Source: Moraxellaceae bacterium AER2_44_116 (GTDB taxonomy: Bacteria; Pseudomonadota; Gammaproteobacteria; Pseudomonadales; Moraxellaceae). Taken from it: 64,000 nucleotides of DNA. Where the stretch lies: NCBI GenBank assembly GCA_006546595.1, contig VIAD01000013.1:10103-74102 (forward strand). Reading direction: 5' to 3'. Below, piece after piece: positions 10,140 to 18,257 of the stretch. A model generated the notes under the pieces. That model worked only from the letters and a program-made list of their open reading frames with translations. It had not been told where the DNA came from and searched no databases. How positions within the stretch are numbered: position 1 is the stretch's first letter; each line of letters opens with the position of its first letter. The position numbers and the translations under genes are program-made.

Positions 10140-10835
10140 TCATATTTTGAGGGTGTCCGCACATAAATCGACAATAGAAATCACGGAAGTTTTTTGCCGC
10201 TTGATAAACGGTAACCCTTCCAGTTTTGGCAGTGGCGCATCACCATGATGGGTCACCCACTGCTTCCGTAATCGACTAAACAACTTGCCCACCTGCACGC
10301 GCAGACCGCGAAACATAGGCAGCCATAACAGGAGTTTTTTCGCATCCTCTAGTGCTTGCTCGCCCGTTTTAGCGCGTTTGGCGGTATCGTCAATTTTACT
10401 CTCAAAGACTTTATATTGACTGTCCACCAATCGCCATGTCCACGAACTACCACCGCCTGAATCACTAGGTTTAGTAAGCTGCACTAGCTCGAATCCCATG
10501 AGCGATAAACGCTCTTTTTTCTGCGTTAAGTTCTTTTTACCTTTTTCTAAAAGATGAAAGTCATTGTCACCATCGGTGGCCAACAAAATCCAGACTAGCT
10601 TTTTACGCAGTTTAACCCCTAAAAAATGGACGTTTCCATATCCTGCTTTTTTACGGCGAGTACGTTGCATCGGTGAAATATCGACATCATACGCAGCATT
10701 TATCTTGTCAGAAAAGGCACTGACTTTGATGTAATCCGCTTCTTCAAAAGCACCTGAGACATACCAAATATAACCATCCGTAGCGTGCTGTTGAACACGT
10801 TGCAGGAAGGCGTTTATGTTATCAAATAAAACCAT
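10140..10835 (-). CDS. Hypothetical protein, 231 residues
   Basis: I do not recognise this gene. It is a soluble, basic protein with no membrane segment. The first half is mixed alpha/beta with GNVHFLGVKLRKKLVWILLA and a Gly/Ser-rich GGGSSWTW stretch; the second half is Lys/Arg-rich and helical. It lies 53 bases upstream of the DUF6573-like gene in the same direction, so the two probably share a transcript. The palindrome TAACATATTCGAATGTTA (10875-10892) and a long hairpin (10911-10942) lie in its upstream region and may control it. No clear ribosome-binding site precedes the ATG. Confidence 0.6.
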   Translation of the reverse strand: MVLFDNINAFLQRVQQHATDGYIWYVSGAFEEADYIKVSAFSDKINAAYDVDISPMQRTRRKKAGYGNVHFLGVKLRKKLVWILLATDGDNDFHLLEKGKKNLTQKKERLSLMGFELVQLTKPSDSGGGSSWTWRLVDSQYKVFESKIDDTAKRAKTGEQALEDAKKLLLWLPMFRGLRVQVGKLFSRLRKQWVTHHGDAPLPKLEGLPFIKRQKTSVISIVDLCADTLKI

Positions 10836-10874
10836 ATTAAATATCTATTTATTAACCTATTCAATAACATAGCT

Positions 10875-10892
10875 TAACATATTCGAATGTTA
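10875..10892. promoter_or_regulatory. Operator-like palindrome
   Basis: TAACAT and ATGTTA arms flank ATTCGA, about 40 bases upstream of the 231-residue gene. An operator is plausible from position and symmetry; no regulator is assigned. Confidence 0.35.
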
Positions 10893-10910
10893 TTTAATAA
10901 TGAAAGATTC

Positions 10911-10942
10911 CAATTTCTAGGGGACATCTCCCCTAGAAATTG
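10911..10942. repeat. Perfect 14-bp inverted repeat (4-base loop)
   Basis: CAATTTCTAGGGGA, CATC, TCCCCTAGAAATTG. This strong hairpin is upstream of the minus-strand gene at 10140-10835 and about 55 bases before the terminator at 10997. There is no T-run, so it could be an operator, an RNA 5' structure or a recombination site. Confidence 0.6.
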
Positions 10943-10996
10943 ATTAAAATGGCGATGACGGTAAGCCATACCGTTGAGGCCAGCCAACACTTGTAA

Positions 10997-11029
10997 CGAG
11001 TTGAGGCTGCCACCTCAACTCGGTTTTTT
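10997..11029 (+). terminator. Rho-independent terminator
   Basis: CGAGTTGAGG, loop CTGCCA, CCTCAACTCG, then GTTTTTT: a perfect 10-bp stem with a T-run on the plus strand. No plus-strand coding gene precedes it, so it probably ends a short non-coding transcript that includes the hairpins at 10911-10942 and 10960-10976 (ACGGTA/TACCGT). Confidence 0.75.
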
Positions 11030-11119
11030 CCGTTCACAACTTGGAGCTTGCTCTGAGTTAAATGCGGGTTGCCAACCCGCATAGTCTTATGCCGAAGCCG
11101 CATGCTTGTAATTAAGCTG

Positions 11120-12022
11120 GTGCGGCTACGTCGGGCGCTGGAAGGTGTAACTCCTTCCTTCGACCCAATCTCAGCGCACTGCGCCGAGACGAGGATTGGG
11201 CGACACGGAAACGGGTCTCTAGGTAACTAGAATCACCCTGTTGACGACTGTGTGAGTAATCAATCTCACCCAGGGGCGGCAGGAAACTGTCGAACCTGTG
11301 ACCACACGAGGGCTGCTGAGGGCGTAGAAATGCGTCAGGGACATGAGGAGAAATCTGGACTGTCTGGTACCAGCAAGAGGGGCAACCCCGCTGGATCGTT
11401 GCATAGCTCAACCGTGTAACGGGGACTCATAGAAGTCTCTGTGGGAATATGATGCGTATGCTGTCGCGGAGCGGCAGTAAGCCTGTGGTGAGGACGATTG
11501 TGGGAGGTAAGCGAGCCGTTTTGGAATCTTGGGCCGCCGAAAACCTATTGGGTGAGGGGGAATACCCCAGCATATCCTGCAATCTGAGCCAGTACGCTAA
11601 GTATTAAACGTTGTCATCTAACGTGGGAACCACTGACGGCCAATGAAGATGGGTGGCACCATCGAGGCGCAAGTGGGGGAGATTCACTGAGTAGGGTTTG
11701 AAATCAAGGGCAGACGGGCTGTTGTGTCCTTTGAGAGTACCGAAAGGTGGAGGCGTAAGCGTAGTGAACGGTTAAGCGCGTGGCAGCGCAAAACTGAGGA
11801 ATTGCACTGAGAGTGGCATCTCGGTGCAATCCTATCGTGGAAACGGTAGGGTTCGGTATGGTTATTGGTACGAGTGATTTTCGTAAAAAATTCAATTAGG
11901 CCGTGGCTGGCCTCTGTATTGGCAGTACCAATTAATTTCGAGCTTCTTCGTTTAGTCAAGGGCTTAATTCTACGGCGTGGAAAACCGTAACCCAAAGCCC
12001 CTCTCATTTCGAGAGGGGCTTT
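11120..12022 (+). ncRNA. Large structured RNA, possibly an ORF-less group II intron
   Basis: No credible reading frame on the plus strand over about 900 bases, but dense paired structure. It has CCCAATC/GATTGGG (11164-11200), a CGGCAG-GAAA-CTGTCG tetraloop hairpin, CCAGC/GCTGG enclosing GGGG/CCCC, an ACC-GAAA-GGT hairpin, TTGCACTGAGA/TCTCGGTGCAA (11802-11829), ATTGGTAC/GTACCAAT, and a final 12-bp stem AAAGCCCCTCTC/GAGAGGGGCTTT (11994-12022). It begins with GTGCG, the group II intron 5' consensus, and phrases such as ACCGTGTAACGGGG and AACGTGGGAACC resemble group II domain I. I could not find a convincing domain V, and there is no reverse transcriptase. Either a decayed or unusual intron, or a different large RNA class. 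Confidence 0.5.
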
Positions 12023-12080
12023 CTATAGCTATGGCTTTAAGAAAGTTATTAAATAGTATATTTTCTAAACTTGTTATTTA

Positions 12081-12109
12081 TTGACACCATTTTAATATCA
12101 CGTTATTAT
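12081..12109 (+). promoter_or_regulatory. Near-consensus sigma-70 promoter
   Basis: TTGACA (12081-12086), 17 bases, TATTAT (12104-12109): a perfect -35 box, a 5/6 -10 box and the ideal spacing. Start of transcription is expected near 12116-12119. The first terminator downstream is at 12153-12185, so the product would be a very short RNA. Confidence 0.75.
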
Positions 12110-12116
12110 TTCATCT

Positions 12117-12185
12117 CGACACAGGCTTCTGCTTCGTAGTTGAAATTGCATCATAAAGGCCAGTTTACTGGCCTTTATGTTTTTT
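12117..12185 (+). ncRNA. Candidate small RNA (about 70 nt)
   Basis: Bounded by the promoter at 12081-12109 and a perfect terminator (ATAAAGGCCAG, TTTA, CTGGCCTTTAT, GTTTTTT; 12153-12185). No ORF fits inside. The middle carries TAGTTGAAATTGC (12137-12149), probably unpaired. Its complement occurs in the ardC leader (GCAATTTCAA, 12334-12343; 14 pairs if two G-U pairs are allowed) and, with one mismatch, in the GHKL gene leader (1639-1651). It may be an antisense regulator of both, or a prematurely terminated leader of ardC. The promoter and terminator are seen directly; the function is inferred. Confidence 0.6.
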
Positions 12186-12318
12186 GGTGGTTGTGAAAAT
12201 AAATACTTTTATTATTTTCAATAAATTTTATTGTTTTAATATCTCGATTTCAACGGTGATTACCGTTTTTATATACGTCCGAATTGGTCGTTTCTGCTGC
12301 AAATAACACATGATGAAT

Positions 12319-12350
12319 GTAGGTCTCTGGAGTGCAATTTCAATTCACTC
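12319..12350 (+). promoter_or_regulatory. ardC leader: GTAGGTCTCT motif and sRNA-complementary hairpin loop
   Basis: GTAGGTCTCT (12319-12328) is identical to the motif at 1625-1634. Directly after it, TGGAGTG and CACTCCA pair around a loop CAATTTCAATT. The loop and adjacent base contain GCAATTTCAA, the exact complement of part of the candidate small RNA at 12117-12185. This is the geometry expected for a loop-directed antisense target about 20 bases before the start codon. Confidence 0.5.
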
Positions 12351-12365
12351 CAGAAGGCTTTATCT

Positions 12366-13256
12366 ATGGCTAATCATGATTTGTACCAAGAAGTAACTAA
12401 CACTTTCATTGCTTTATTAGAACAAGACGGTATTCAAGCTTGGCGTAAAGCGTGGAAAAACATCTCCAGCTCGCCTGTCAACATCATTACAGGCACACAA
12501 TATCGTGGCTGGAATTGGTTTTCTTTAACCTTAGCTGCTGGCCCTCGCCCCAATCAATGGGCGACATTTAAGCAAGTTCAAAGTCAAAATGGTCACATTC
12601 GCAAGGGATCGGCTGGTGTTAAAATCGGCTTTTATACGCCACGCGAAAAGCATGAATCAGGCGACGAGCAGACATCTGACGACGTTTTAGCAGAGAAAAA
12701 TCATCGCTTTATTTTTCGCATCTATCATGTGTTTAATGCCTTGGACATAGAAGGTATTACCGTTCCCTCCCCTGTGCCATTCGAAGGTAACGCGATTCAG
12801 TCATTGATGACAGTTTGCCTGTCCAAGCTCAAGAAAGATGGCTTGGTATATAAACGTGTCGGAAACAAGGCTGCCTATTGGCCTAAGCAAGACATTATCA
12901 CCGTGCCTGAAGGAAGATTTGATAGTCCTCAAGACTACTGTGCCATTCTTGCCCACGAAATGACTCATGCGACCGAGTCACGTTTGGGTCGCCGTGAAAA
13001 AATAAATGACTGGTTTCCAGACTTCGACGAGTCCTACGCGTTTGAAGAGCTCGTCGCTGAGCTGGGTGCTGCTTTTATTTGCGCTCACTTTAACATTAAA
13101 GGCGATTACGACAATCATGCGAGCTATTTGCATAGTTGGCTGAAAATCCTTAAAGGTGACAAATTTACGTTGTACCGTGCGGTAAAACTAGCCCAAGAAG
13201 CTGCTGATTGGCTTCTTGATCAACAAGTAGCACCTGCTTTGCAGGAAGCTGCTTGA
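12366..13256 (+). CDS. ardC: ArdC-family antirestriction protein (ssDNA-binding zincin)
   Basis: 296 residues with the two-domain layout of ArdC/TraC1. The N-terminal ssDNA-binding domain has WRKAWKN, then YRGWNWFSL and the KGSAGVKIGF segment. The C-terminal metalloprotease-like domain carries the zinc motif HEMTHATE (about residue 198) with a downstream acidic FEELVAELGA helix. Such proteins enter the recipient with, or are made early from, the transferred strand and shield it from restriction. It fits a leading-region gene. It shares its leader motif and terminator with the GHKL gene at 1671-3401. Confidence 0.88.
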   Translation: MANHDLYQEVTNTFIALLEQDGIQAWRKAWKNISSSPVNIITGTQYRGWNWFSLTLAAGPRPNQWATFKQVQSQNGHIRKGSAGVKIGFYTPREKHESGDEQTSDDVLAEKNHRFIFRIYHVFNALDIEGITVPSPVPFEGNAIQSLMTVCLSKLKKDGLVYKRVGNKAAYWPKQDIITVPEGRFDSPQDYCAILAHEMTHATESRLGRREKINDWFPDFDESYAFEELVAELGAAFICAHFNIKGDYDNHASYLHSWLKILKGDKFTLYRAVKLAQEAADWLLDQQVAPALQEAA

Positions 13257-13268
13257 TAACTTAACCCT

Positions 13269-13300
13269 AAAACCCCGAAGCGTTTGCTTTGGGGTTTTTC
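13269..13300 (+). terminator. Rho-independent terminator, copy 2 of a repeated element
   Basis: AAACCCCGAAGC, GTTT, GCTTTGGGGTTTTTC, preceded by TTAACCCTAAAA as at 3417. It lies 13 bases after the ardC stop. Confidence 0.85.
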
Positions 13301-13328
13301 TTTTTATGGCGAACAGCCTGTCAAAAAA

Positions 13329-13365
13329 GTAACATGTTACATTCATTTGCAATGTAACATGTTAC
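13329..13365. promoter_or_regulatory. Tandem operator: two GTAACATGTTAC palindromes in a 15-bp inverted repeat
   Basis: GTAACATGTTACATT (13329-13343), CATTTGC, AATGTAACATGTTAC (13351-13365). Each arm contains the self-complementary 12-mer GTAACATGTTAC. The site lies about 100 bases upstream of the ribbon-helix-helix-like gene at 13463, so autoregulation is the simplest reading. Confidence 0.6.
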
Positions 13366-13462
13366 CATCAGCATATACAAAGCTTGGGCGAATATACACG
13401 CCAAGACGTAACCAACTACGCCACTACATACGCAGAGCTTTATTTCTGATGAGAACCAAGCA

Positions 13463-13807
13463 ATGAATGAAAAAAAGAGCCGCGCCGATGACATGCGAAA
13501 AAGTCGCGCAAATGCCACGCTCATTCAAGTGCGATTAACACCTGAGAATATCAAAAACATCGAATTAGCCAAACAAACAACAACGGTAACATCATTTGTT
13601 AACGAGCTAATCGTAAATTCGTGCAGAGCTAACGACTGGATTAAACACCATATAGACTCAGTCTTTCGAGGTGACGACGACTTTGAGTTTTTTGATTTTA
13701 AGAGCAAACAAATGTATGTAGCTGGCGTTGTTTCATGTGCATTAGTCTGTGGCGTTATCACACTTGATGAGGCGGATGAACTACGAGACAGAATTCATTC
13801 GAGTTAG
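13463..13807 (+). CDS. Small ribbon-helix-helix-like DNA-binding protein
   Basis: 114 residues. After a basic start (NEKKSRADDMRKSRANA) comes ATLIQVRLTPENIKNI, which looks like an RHH strand, then two helices to about residue 55. The C-terminal half (VAGVVSCALVCGVITLDEAD) is of unknown role. It could be an autoregulator acting at the palindromes upstream, or a relaxosome accessory protein, since it sits beside a leading-region gene. Two ATG codons are possible (13463 or the in-frame MRKSRAN start); the first is chosen. No family match is certain. Confidence 0.55.
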   Translation: MNEKKSRADDMRKSRANATLIQVRLTPENIKNIELAKQTTTVTSFVNELIVNSCRANDWIKHHIDSVFRGDDDFEFFDFKSKQMYVAGVVSCALVCGVITLDEADELRDRIHSS

Positions 13808-13920
13808 AAAGCTAATCGCTTGGCTTTATGGTTCTATACGTAGGTGCAAAAACCACTCTTTTACAGATCAAACCTAAGTTGCAGCTTCAATTTTACGACG
13901 ATACGGATATACGTCGATTT

Positions 13921-13938
13921 AATTTAGCATGCTAAATT
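13921..13938. promoter_or_regulatory. 18-bp palindrome, copy 1
   Basis: AATTTAGCATGCTAAATT, perfectly self-complementary, in the 326-bp gap before capV. It recurs in full at 35357-35374 and as 16 bases at 20081-20096. It resembles the KorB operator pattern (TTTAGC-S-GCTAAA) but with a two-base centre AT. It is possibly a partition or global-regulator site. Confidence 0.65.
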
Positions 13939-14055
13939 TTTAGAAAAACCAAACTCTAACAACTTGATTTTGACCTATAAATAATTTGCAAATCGTCACT
14001 CAAAAATGTCAGAAATTAACGCTTCTAATTTAATCTATTTCGTTATCATCCTGCC

Positions 14056-14070
14056 AACTTGTTACAAGTT
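14056..14070. promoter_or_regulatory. Palindrome AACTTGT-T-ACAAGTT upstream of CBASS
   Basis: Seven-base arms around one base, followed by ATTTTTTATC, about 65-80 bases before capV. It could be an operator of the CBASS operon or a weak terminator. The rest of 13808-14133 shows no gene. Confidence 0.35.
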
Positions 14071-14133
14071 ATTTTTTATCACTGGTAATGGGTTGAAAGC
14101 TCAAAATACATCCTCATAACAGAGGGATATATT

Positions 14134-15177
14134 TTGATCATGAGACTCGTTATGACAGAGCGCTTCCAAATTCTATCTTTATCAGGTGGAGGCTTTAGAG
14201 GTTTATACACGGCACAGGTACTAGCTGATCTTGAAGAGAAGTCTGGCCTGCCAATAGCAAAACACTTTGACCTCTTAGCAGGCACATCTATTGGCGGAAT
14301 TCTCGCCTTAGCAGCTGCTTGTGAGATTCCAATGGCATTGATTGTGGATTTATTCTGTAAGCATGGCCATGAAATTTTTCAAAAACGCCCATTTTGGCAG
14401 AATATATATGGCCTTCGTAAATCGCCATATAGTAGTGACGGTCTTCGTAAATTACTTAGCTCTGATCATTTATTCGGAAAGAGGCTACTTTCAGATGCGA
14501 AGCACCCAGTCATCGTTCCGTCAATTAATTATACAAAAGGCATTCCTGTTGTTTTCAAGACTCCGCATCATGACACAATTGAACGAGACCATGTATTTTC
14601 ATTAGTAGATGTTGCTTTAGCGACTTCGGCAGCGCCCGCTTACTTCCCGCGACACGTCATGGATAGCCAACAATATGTAGATGGAGGGCTTTGTGCTAAT
14701 AATCCAGCCTTATTAGGCTTACATGAGGCGGATTACTACTTCAATATCCCTCTTGATCAAATTTGGATGTTGTCAGTTGGCACTTTATCTTCGCAGCGTA
14801 CCGTTAATGCCAAAACTAGCCGTGACGGTGGTGCGATAGATTGGGCTGAATCTAATATCAAGATTCAAGAGTTCCCTAAAAATATCATTGATTTAACCTT
14901 ATCTAGCCAACAGCAAATGATGCAGAAAATGGCTGAGCATCGCTTACAAAAAATGAAAGGTCGATTCATTAGAATAGACGAAACACTTACAGCTAAGAGT
15001 GTTGAGCATGTTGGTCTAGATCAGGTAACGCCGTGGGCCATTGAAACCCTTATCGGTAATGCTCGATATAGCTCAAAAGTTGCTATTGGACAACCAGATG
15101 TGCGAGAGCTATTGCATCACACAGCTCCGTCCCCCAAATGGTACAACGGTCCAAACAAAAATGCATCGGTTGAGTAA
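14134..15177 (+). CDS. capV: CapV, patatin-like phospholipase effector of CBASS
   Basis: Patatin fold with the oxyanion loop SGGGFRG, nucleophile elbow GTSIGG and catalytic DGG (in YVDGGLCANNP), the Ser-Asp dyad of this lipase family. In type II CBASS, CapV is activated by the cyclic nucleotide (3',3'-cGAMP in Vibrio cholerae) and degrades the inner membrane, killing the infected cell. About 345 residues is normal. Starts are ambiguous: TTG at 14134 has GAGGG at good spacing; ATG at 14140 and 14152 are alternatives. First gene of a four-gene operon. Confidence 0.92.
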   Translation: MIMRLVMTERFQILSLSGGGFRGLYTAQVLADLEEKSGLPIAKHFDLLAGTSIGGILALAAACEIPMALIVDLFCKHGHEIFQKRPFWQNIYGLRKSPYSSDGLRKLLSSDHLFGKRLLSDAKHPVIVPSINYTKGIPVVFKTPHHDTIERDHVFSLVDVALATSAAPAYFPRHVMDSQQYVDGGLCANNPALLGLHEADYYFNIPLDQIWMLSVGTLSSQRTVNAKTSRDGGAIDWAESNIKIQEFPKNIIDLTLSSQQQMMQKMAEHRLQKMKGRFIRIDETLTAKSVEHVGLDQVTPWAIETLIGNARYSSKVAIGQPDVRELLHHTAPSPKWYNGPNKNASVE

Positions 15178-15212
15178 TCCCCAATTTCTATGTGTCGAGG
15201 TAACTTCCTATC

Positions 15213-16427
15213 ATGACTGCAATTCAACTAAACTTGCACCGCGTATTTCGTGCCAATGAAATTGGCTACATTAACAAGATTAAACCAACTCCTGAGCAGA
15301 AAAGTGCTTTAGAAGTATGCCAGAGGAAAATTCGCGCTTACCTTAAGCCTGTACTCAAGGAGTATTCTTTTTCCAAGTTAAATATAGGGATTACTCCTCG
15401 CTTTCGGGTTCAAGGTTCTTGGGCCTATGGAACATGTAATCAACCCGCTCAACAAGCACAAGAAATGGATTTAGATTATGGTGTGTACTTGCCTTGTGCT
15501 GTGTTTGGCGAACAACGTTCCGATGAAAGTGCAAAAGAATATTTTGCGGTTGTGGAAACAGCCTTAAGAGCGTTAAGTCATGATGAAGGTTGGCAAGTTG
15601 ACACATCAAAAGACACCTGTATTCGCTTAAATGTGATGAGAGGTGCTCACATTGATGTTCCGTTATACGCAGTTCCTGATGCTATGTTTGGCGACTTCGA
15701 AGAAAATCATACTCTGCTTTTAGAGAAAGCAAGTCTGAGTAAGAGCCTAGAGGGTGTAATTTTCGATAGTGCTTATACTGCCGATGCACAACCAGAAATC
15801 ATTGAAGACTTGATAGACTTACAACAAATATCAACAATTCATTTAGCAAAAAGTAATGGTGGATGGAAAGACTCAGATTGTGAAAAAGTTCGTAAATGGT
15901 TTAACGAGACGTTAGAGTCTAAGATAGACGAAGGACGACAACTGCGCTATATCGTACGTTATTTAAAAGCCTGGCGCGATGAACAGTGGCAATCAGGTGG
16001 GCCGACCTCTATTTTATTAATGATTATTGCCGCCAAGCATTACAGGTTGTTTGAGAGCCGTGACGATTTAGCACTACATCATGTCACAAGCCAACTTGCG
16101 GAAACACTAAAACAAGATGTTTATGAGACTGGCATCGAAGGTCATGAGGAAGAGAACTTCAATGCCAAATTTAACCATCAGCAGCGTCTTGAAAATGCTC
16201 GGCAGGCGGCGACATTTCATGAGAATATTACACTGGCATTAAGCACAGGAAACCCATCACTTTCTGTAGTAACACTAAAAAGGCCATTGGGTAGTCGAAT
16301 CCCTGAAAACACATCATTAATTACTCCTCATGTTGCTGTAACGGCGGAAGCATTAAATAAAATTTTTAGTACTCCCGCACAAGTCAGCCAAGCTCCAGCA
16401 GTAATTCGTTCCCAGCAAGGTGGTTAA
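15213..16427 (+). CDS. dncV: CD-NTase (DncV-like cyclic dinucleotide synthase)
   Basis: Nucleotidyltransferase with the motif GSWAYGT (about residue 68), metal-binding MDLDYG (about 86-91) and the third acidic residue in IDVPLY (about 150), the DncV/clade A arrangement. On phage infection it makes a cyclic dinucleotide, by analogy 3',3'-cGAMP, that activates CapV. The C terminus ends in IRSQQGG. A terminal Gly is what Cap2 needs to conjugate the enzyme to targets, which fits type II CBASS. It lies 35 bases after capV and 6 bases before cap2. Confidence 0.93.
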   Translation: MTAIQLNLHRVFRANEIGYINKIKPTPEQKSALEVCQRKIRAYLKPVLKEYSFSKLNIGITPRFRVQGSWAYGTCNQPAQQAQEMDLDYGVYLPCAVFGEQRSDESAKEYFAVVETALRALSHDEGWQVDTSKDTCIRLNVMRGAHIDVPLYAVPDAMFGDFEENHTLLLEKASLSKSLEGVIFDSAYTADAQPEIIEDLIDLQQISTIHLAKSNGGWKDSDCEKVRKWFNETLESKIDEGRQLRYIVRYLKAWRDEQWQSGGPTSILLMIIAAKHYRLFESRDDLALHHVTSQLAETLKQDVYETGIEGHEEENFNAKFNHQQRLENARQAATFHENITLALSTGNPSLSVVTLKRPLGSRIPENTSLITPHVAVTAEALNKIFSTPAQVSQAPAVIRSQQGG

Positions 16428-16433
16428 TAATCC

Positions 16434-18257
16434 TTGTTCACGAATACTCAACAATTTGCACATGATGAAACCAGTAGGAAACTACTGGTTAGTGAGCATC
16501 TTTTTACTTTAGGATTTAAAAGAGAGCAAGATGTCGTCAATGTTGATGGAGAGGGGCTAAAATATTGTTGGGCTGGGTCTCTATCATGTTTGAAGGGTTT
16601 GTTAGTGATCCGCATATCTATTTCTGATTGGAATTTTATATGCTTGCCTGATGTTTATATAGAGCCATTGAATGCGACATGGCTAACATCACTTTTTCCT
16701 TTGCCCCATATTCACCCTTGTACAATCTCGGTGCATGGAGTTGAGCATTACAGTCTATGCTACAGCTTGGCTGATGCTAATGAATTACCGAGAAGCAATC
16801 CGCAAAAGATCATTAACTGGGTGCTGAACCAAGCCGCCAGCATAATTAACCACCTATCGACTAATGAAAAATTCCGACAATTGGAGTTATTGCGCGAAAT
16901 AGAACCTATTTGGGATTCTTTTTATTGCTACCAAGCCATGCGCGCGTTAATCACGGGTAATACTCTAATAGAATCGCTTCATTTAACCGTACGCATAGAA
17001 AATGTACCCGATAAATTTATTGATATAGCACCTTGTCACTGGATATGTCATGACGCACAAAGCGGCCAAACAAAAGAGGTCAAGACAGAAACAATTTTAG
17101 TTAGAGTTCATAGCAAAAAAATACCATCGTTAACGTGGCTATTCAAAACGATAGGCGAAAGCCAAGCACAGCCCTATAACAGACCCACTTTTGAGCAATT
17201 CCTAAAATGGCTCAGAGAATGGGATAAAGCAGCACACTATTCACTATTCCAATATATTCAAGCTCATTGGGATCAAATACAGCTACGCACGCTTATTTTT
17301 GTATGTCTACGAGTTGATCAAGCCCTTCTGCCTGCTATATTTTTCTTACCCTCCAGCACTAGCGACGGTACTGTAAAAGCCGCTAAGAAAGATAAATATA
17401 ACGAAATCACTATGCTGATTGGACAGTCGATCAATTTAAACCCTAATTTCGTTTATAGCCGAAACCTTACAAACATGAATATGAATAACTTATCAGGCTT
17501 ACACATTGCTATTGTTGGTTGTGGGGCAATCGGCGGATATCTTGCAGGGAATATAGCACGCTTAGGTGCAGGCACTGGCGATGGGGCGTTATGGTTAATT
17601 GACCCTGATATATTAGGATCTCACAATATTGGCCGTCACTTCCTAGGTAAGAACTATATACAAAAATACAAATCAGAAGCATTAAAGATAGAGCTTGAGC
17701 AGCAGTTAGTAGGGCTAAACATAACCGCCATTACTGGCAGCGTATTCAGTACATATTTTCCAAGACTACAAGAGAAACTGCCTAAATTCGATCTTATTAT
17801 TGATGCTAGTGGGAAAATGGAGTTATCTGAGGCATTAACAGAACAATGGCATAAATGGCTAGATCAGCGACCAACTATGCTACATGTGTGGATTCAAGGT
17901 AATGGTGAATGTGTTCAAGGTTTATTAGTTAAACACGACACAGGCATGGCCTGTCGTAGCTGTATTAGACGGTCAGGCTTCTATAACAGCGAGGCCACTT
18001 TAAGTCCTCTTGGCTCTAACCATGAGACAAAACACGCATTTCTCGCTTGCCACGATTTCACCCCATACATTGTATCTGCAAGCACTTCTGCTGCCTCATT
18101 AGCAACGGACATGGTAATGGATTGGATCAATAGCACGCCCTCGCCACATTATCGTACTCGTTATGTAGAGCGTTGGCATGGTCATAGAGTTGAATCTCAA
18201 GATGTTCCAACATCTATAAACTGCCCTTATTGTCAATTGCATTCCAGAGCTAATTAA
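16434..18257 (+). CDS. cap2: Cap2, E1/E2-like fusion of type II CBASS
   Basis: 607 residues, as usual for Cap2. The N-terminal third resembles an E2 conjugating domain. The C-terminal half is an E1-type adenylation domain with the nucleotide-binding motif IAIVGCGAIGGYLAGN (about residue 355-370), the following WLIDPDIL strand and a Cys-rich segment ACRSCIRRSG. Cap2 ligates the C terminus of the CD-NTase to cell targets and so primes it. The start is TTG at 16434 with AAGGTGG upstream; no ATG is nearby in frame. The stop overlaps the cap3 start by one base (TAATG). Confidence 0.9.
   Translation: MFTNTQQFAHDETSRKLLVSEHLFTLGFKREQDVVNVDGEGLKYCWAGSLSCLKGLLVIRISISDWNFICLPDVYIEPLNATWLTSLFPLPHIHPCTISVHGVEHYSLCYSLADANELPRSNPQKIINWVLNQAASIINHLSTNEKFRQLELLREIEPIWDSFYCYQAMRALITGNTLIESLHLTVRIENVPDKFIDIAPCHWICHDAQSGQTKEVKTETILVRVHSKKIPSLTWLFKTIGESQAQPYNRPTFEQFLKWLREWDKAAHYSLFQYIQAHWDQIQLRTLIFVCLRVDQALLPAIFFLPSSTSDGTVKAAKKDKYNEITMLIGQSINLNPNFVYSRNLTNMNMNNLSGLHIAIVGCGAIGGYLAGNIARLGAGTGDGALWLIDPDILGSHNIGRHFLGKNYIQKYKSEALKIELEQQLVGLNITAITGSVFSTYFPRLQEKLPKFDLIIDASGKMELSEALTEQWHKWLDQRPTMLHVWIQGNGECVQGLLVKHDTGMACRSCIRRSGFYNSEATLSPLGSNHETKHAFLACHDFTPYIVSASTSAASLATDMVMDWINSTPSPHYRTRYVERWHGHRVESQDVPTSINCPYCQLHSRAN

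Noticed and set aside
11112..12007. Several minus-strand frames (for example 11112-11411 and 11684-12007) that could code for about 100-residue proteins
   Set aside because: They are antisense to the structured RNA, have low-complexity Cys/Pro/Arg-rich products with no domain, and vanish if the plus-strand RNA is the real gene.
13284..13466. A 60-codon plus-strand frame after ardC
   Set aside because: It runs through the ardC terminator and the palindromic operator; no ribosome site, no recognisable protein.
13921..13938. True KorB operator of IncP plasmids
   Set aside because: The KorB site has a one-base centre (TTTAGC-S-GCTAAA); here it is two bases, and no korB gene is present. Kept only as a similar palindrome.
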